From positions 1 through 18,894 of the forward strand of contig JAVBPA010000113.1 of assembly GCA_031549925.1 (NCBI GenBank): a stretch of 18,894 bases of DNA. The letters are read 5' to 3'. The notes beneath the pieces were generated by a model. That model did no database searches and was not told the DNA's origin. It saw only the letters and a program-made list of their open reading frames with translations. The stretch comes from JAVBPA01 sp031549925. Its GTDB lineage: Bacteria > Bacillota > Clostridia > Oscillospirales > CAG-272. The position numbers were made by a program, and so were the translations under genes. Of this stretch, positions 16,291 through 18,894 are shown in pieces. Each line of letters opens with the position of its first letter. Position 1 is the first letter of the stretch.

Positions 16291-17667
16291 TTACAGTTTT
16301 ACACGGAAAAATAAGCGGTATAAGGCTTTGAAATTAAAAGGTATCAACGGATACAGATATCCTCTTGTTCCGGGGACCGTTTTGTTTGTCGCCATCAGCG
16401 TTACCATGATCAAAAATCCTGCGGCAAATCCCCATACTCCGGCAACAGCTATACCGGCAAGCATTAACATCCGCATGAATTTAAAAGCGTAACCGAGTTC
16501 GTAGCTGGCTTGAGTAAAATTTGACAGCGATACTATTGCCATATATAAAATAACTTCGGGGATAAGCCATCCGACGGTTACGGCTAGGTCTCCTAAAATC
16601 AAACCTCCGACAAGCGAAAGCGAATTATTGAGAGTCGAGGGAGTATTCAATGAAGCGAGTTTTAAACCGTCGACCATAAATTCCACAAGATAAAGCTGTA
16701 AAAGTATAGGAACGGAATAAGGATCGGAAACTTTTATAAAATCAAGCCATGGAGGAAGCCATTCGGGATTGCTTATCATAAGATACCAAAGCGGAGTGAA
16801 AATGACTGCGATTACATAGACTCCCTGCCTAAGCAGCCGCAGATATGTCCCGACAAAAGGCGGAAAATAAAAATCGTCGCTTTCCTGAAGAAAATCAAAA
16901 ATAGATGTCGGAAGTATCATCGCCGAAGGAGAATTGTCGCATACTATTATTATACTTCCTTCTTCGAGCATAGCTGCGACCGCGTCAGGTCTTTCCGTGT
17001 ATCTTATTTTGGGAAAAGGATTATACCAGCGGTTTTTAATCAAACTTTCGGCTAAACTTTCATGTCCCATATTTATAGCCGAGATATTTTTTATTTCCTC
17101 AAATTTTTCTTTTAAGGCTTTTACGGATTTTTCATCGGCAAGTCCCTCGATATAACATAAAGCGACATCTGTTTTTGTTACTCTTCCTATGCTTTGAAGT
17201 TCGACTGTAAGCATAGGATCCCGGATTCTGCGCCGGATTAGCGTTATATTAATTTTTAAAACTTCGCAGAAGCCTTCGCGCGGGCCTCTTAAAACTCTGT
17301 CGTTTTCGGGTTCGGCAATTGCTCTTGTAGGGTATTCACGCGTGTCAAGTATAACCGGATTATCCATTCCGTCATAAATAAAAACTGTACATCCGCTCAT
17401 CACCGCGTTTATTAAATTCGGCAGTTCTGTTTCATCTCTGATCTGCATATACGGGGTTGATTCGGCAGTTCCGCCCGTAATTTTCGATCCGACGTAAAAT
17501 TCCATGATTTTTTGCATAATCGTTTCTTTTACAAAACTGGTTATATAGTAAAATATGCTTTCTTTTCCGTCGGACAGTTTTATTTGGCGCCGCATGATGT
17601 CATAACTGACTCCCGGTCTTAAACCTTTATCAAGCATTTCTGTATATTTTTTATAATTTTCTGTCAT
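16291..17667 (-). CDS. spoVAF: SpoVAF, GerA-family spore germination membrane protein
   Basis: 458 residues. The N-terminal soluble domain (1-265) contains VLRGPREGFCEVLKINITL followed by IRRRIRDPML (125-153), the GerA-family core, then KTDVALCYIEGLAD and NRWYNPFPKIRYTERPD (212-228). The last stretch favours SpoVAF over GerAA/GerBA subunits, in which the R-(H/W)-x-N-P-F-P-x-(V/I)-R-Y-T-E-R sequence is less well kept. About five hydrophobic segments follow (277-425), with NTPSTLNNSLSLVGGLILG in the conserved place. In Bacillus SpoVAF is made in the forespore, sits in the inner spore membrane and amplifies nutrient germination. There it belongs to the spoVA operon; here no spoVAA-AE gene is adjacent. 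The start is backed by GGAG five bases ahead. The gene is divergent from zapA. Confidence 0.88.
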   Translation of the reverse strand: MTENYKKYTEMLDKGLRPGVSYDIMRRQIKLSDGKESIFYYITSFVKETIMQKIMEFYVGSKITGGTAESTPYMQIRDETELPNLINAVMSGCTVFIYDGMDNPVILDTREYPTRAIAEPENDRVLRGPREGFCEVLKINITLIRRRIRDPMLTVELQSIGRVTKTDVALCYIEGLADEKSVKALKEKFEEIKNISAINMGHESLAESLIKNRWYNPFPKIRYTERPDAVAAMLEEGSIIIVCDNSPSAMILPTSIFDFLQESDDFYFPPFVGTYLRLLRQGVYVIAVIFTPLWYLMISNPEWLPPWLDFIKVSDPYSVPILLQLYLVEFMVDGLKLASLNTPSTLNNSLSLVGGLILGDLAVTVGWLIPEVILYMAIVSLSNFTQASYELGYAFKFMRMLMLAGIAVAGVWGFAAGFLIMVTLMATNKTVPGTRGYLYPLIPFNFKALYRLFFRVKL

Positions 17668-17915
17668 TTAATCTCCGGTATTGATTTTTTATGTTATATT
17701 ATATATAATAGAGATAATATCAATTTTCACATGTTGTAGTAGTTAATACTTTTTTAAAATATTCCGTTCGGCAGAAACGGATAAGATTTGCGTGTTGATT
17801 TTTTATTTGGCATTTTTGCTTTTAGAAATTTTATTTTAAATTGTTCTACTATAGAATGTGCGTAATATACAGTTTTTATTTATAATATCAAAATTTCATA
17901 CAGGAGATTTTACAT
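17668..17915. other. 248-bp divergent intergenic region, spoVAF/zapA
   Basis: AT-rich. It holds copy B of the divided intergenic element (17767-17848), a TATTATATATAATA palindrome (17697-17710) 30 bp ahead of spoVAF, and TTCTA-CTA-TAGAA (17844-17856) within copy B's right edge. A weak zapA promoter is possible: TTGTTC (17841-17846), 16 bp, TAATAT (17863-17868). No sigma-G promoter for spoVAF could be recognised with confidence. Confidence 0.5.
17767..17848. repeat. Divided intergenic element, copy B
   Basis: TTCGGCAGAAACGGATAA (17767-17784) differs from copy A at two positions. The right block, TTTTATTTT followed by AAATTGTTCTA (to 17848), matches copy A apart from one substitution and one deletion. 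The blocks start 71 bp apart here against 82 bp in copy A, and the DNA between them is unrelated. Confidence 0.4.
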
Positions 17916-18224
17916 ATGGACGAAAAACAACGTTATACTGTCGAAATAAGCGGAATGGAACTTAATTTACTGTCAGATGAATCAGAAGAATATGTTTTGG
18001 AGCTTGCCAAAATTATAGATCAACGTATAAACTCAATGGTAATGTCATCAAAGAGGTGCAGTAAAACCGAAGCAGCTCTTGTTTGCGCGCTGGATTCTCT
18101 TGACGAAAAAGTAAAAATGCAGTTAAAGTACAGTACTATTAAAACACAGCGCGATGAGGTACTGCGTGAAAATCAACTTTTGAAAAAAGAACTTGAAGAA
18201 TTTAAAGCAGCAAAATTAAAATAA
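17916..18224 (+). CDS. zapA: Cell division protein ZapA
   Basis: 102 residues, a normal ZapA length. The N-terminal half (YTVEISGMELNLLSDESEEYVLELAKIIDQRINSM) is the short beta-alpha ZapA domain with the I-x-G-x-x-(Y/L)-x-L...DEE pattern. The remainder is a long helix ending in a coiled coil (EVLRENQLLKKELEEF). ZapA binds FtsZ filaments and promotes their bundling at the division site; Gram-positive copies are usually of this size. AGGAG (17902-17906) sits nine bases ahead of the ATG. The U32 peptidase gene follows after 51 bp, an arrangement commonly seen in Clostridia, so the two are probably co-transcribed. Confidence 0.9.
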   Translation: MDEKQRYTVEISGMELNLLSDESEEYVLELAKIIDQRINSMVMSSKRCSKTEAALVCALDSLDEKVKMQLKYSTIKTQRDEVLRENQLLKKELEEFKAAKLK

Positions 18225-18275
18225 AATTAAAGACAAGATTAAATTTTGCGGATTTTATAAGGAATCGATTTTATT

Positions 18276-18894
18276 ATGCCGCTACCTGAACTTTTAGCTC
18301 CGTGCGGTTCGCCTGAAGCGGTAGAAGCTGCGATTGCAGGCGGTGCCGATGCGGTTTATCTCGGCGGAAGTATGCTCAACGCGCGGATGAAAGCCGTAAA
18401 TTTCGGCGATGATATTCTTTGCCGTTCGATTGAAAAACTTCACGGCCGAGGGGTCCGTGCTTATGTTACACTCAACACCTGCGTACTTGACCGCGAAATC
18501 GACGAAGCGGTGCGGTACGCCGGTTTTTTGTACCAAAAAGCGGGAGCTGACGCATTAATAATCGCAGATTTAGGACTTGCCCGGTTCATTCATTCGATTT
18601 TTCCGGATTTTGCGATCCATGCTTCCACTCAAGCGAGCGGGCATAACAGCGAAGCGGCGAAAGAATTTTCTAAAATCGGTTTTTCGCGCATGGTCTGCGC
18701 GCGAGAACTTTCGGGCGAAGATATAAAAATACTGGTTCAAAAATCTCCGATTTAAATAGAAATGTTTATTCACGGCGCACTTTGCGTTTCATATTCGGGA
18801 CAATGCCTGATGTCGTCATTCATCGGAGGAAGAAGCGGAAACAGGGGAATGTGTGCCCAGCCCTGCCGTATGAAATATAACGGTTCGGATTATC
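18276..18894 (+). pseudogene. U32 family peptidase, interrupted by an in-frame TAA and cut by the window edge
   Basis: The first 159 codons give a clear U32 N-terminus: PELLAPCGSPEAVEAAIAGG, then ADAVYLGG, YVTLNT, DALIIADLGLARF, IHASTQASGHN and ARELS. A TAA at 18753-18755 stops translation after KSPI. In the same frame the next codons read IEMFIHGALCVSYSGQCLMS and GGRSGNRGMCAQPCR, the most conserved U32 signature, up to the window end. Family members have an acidic residue where the stop falls (K-x-P-I-E), so a single GAA-to-TAA change explains it. U32 proteins are collagenase-like or RNA/tRNA-modification-linked enzymes with a TIM-barrel; the zapA-adjacent clostridial copy is normally 600 residues or more with a DUF3656 part. 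AAGGAA lies 11 bases before the ATG. It is a recent pseudogene, a sequencing or assembly error, or a read-through case. Other genes here use TAA as a normal stop, so general recoding is ruled out. Confidence 0.85.

Noticed and set aside
17697..17710. TATTATATATAATA palindrome as spoVAF operator
   Set aside because: Composed only of A and T in AT-rich DNA, where such palindromes are expected by chance.
18746..18760. Programmed -1 frameshift at ATTTAAA to bypass the U32 stop
   Set aside because: The heptamer is not in the slippery register and the downstream coding continues in the original frame, so a frameshift would not restore it.

Overview
The window looks like a low-to-medium G+C, endospore-forming Gram-positive of the class Clostridia. 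The pointers are a SpoVAF-type GerA-family spore germination protein, a class B sortase, zapA followed by a U32 peptidase gene, strong AGGAGG-type ribosome sites and AT-rich intergenic DNA. Placement near Oscillospirales is only an impression; nothing here fixes the genus. No rRNA, tRNA, CRISPR array, transposase or phage gene was seen.

Layout. (1) 1-6212, minus strand: a three-gene export unit, with two full-length ABC exporters that each carry an N-terminal domain and a four-cysteine zinc ribbon, flanking a small DUF1854 protein. The 5' end of a GT4 glycosyltransferase gene follows downstream and runs off the window. (2) 6213-14334: a cell-surface block. It holds a membrane-anchored beta-helix protein (+), a predicted amidase-fold protein (-), a sortase B gene preceded by a 99-residue sortase-substrate-like protein (-), and an 1141-residue membrane-anchored protein related to DUF5722 glycoside-hydrolase-like proteins (+). 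(3) 14383-16270: a METTL25-like SAM methyltransferase gene just behind the DUF5722 gene, then a GyrI-like ligand-binding protein with its own near-consensus promoter. (4) 16291-18894: spoVAF (-) divergent from zapA (+), and a U32 peptidase gene whose reading frame is cut by an in-frame TAA although the family sequence continues in the same frame afterwards.

The parts that probably work together are ABC/DUF1854/ABC as one export machine of unknown substrate, the mini substrate with sortase B, and zapA with U32. The most unusual items are the DUF1854 dual exporter, the sortase substrate with almost no ectodomain but a long acidic cytoplasmic tail, the DUF5722 protein that seems to have lost both expected catalytic glutamates, and several unassigned intergenic signals: a 76-bp tandem repeat, paired TTGTWWACAA palindromes, an inverted repeat on the sortase promoter, and a divided element shared by two distant intergenic regions. 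All family assignments come from recognising motifs by eye; no database search was possible.
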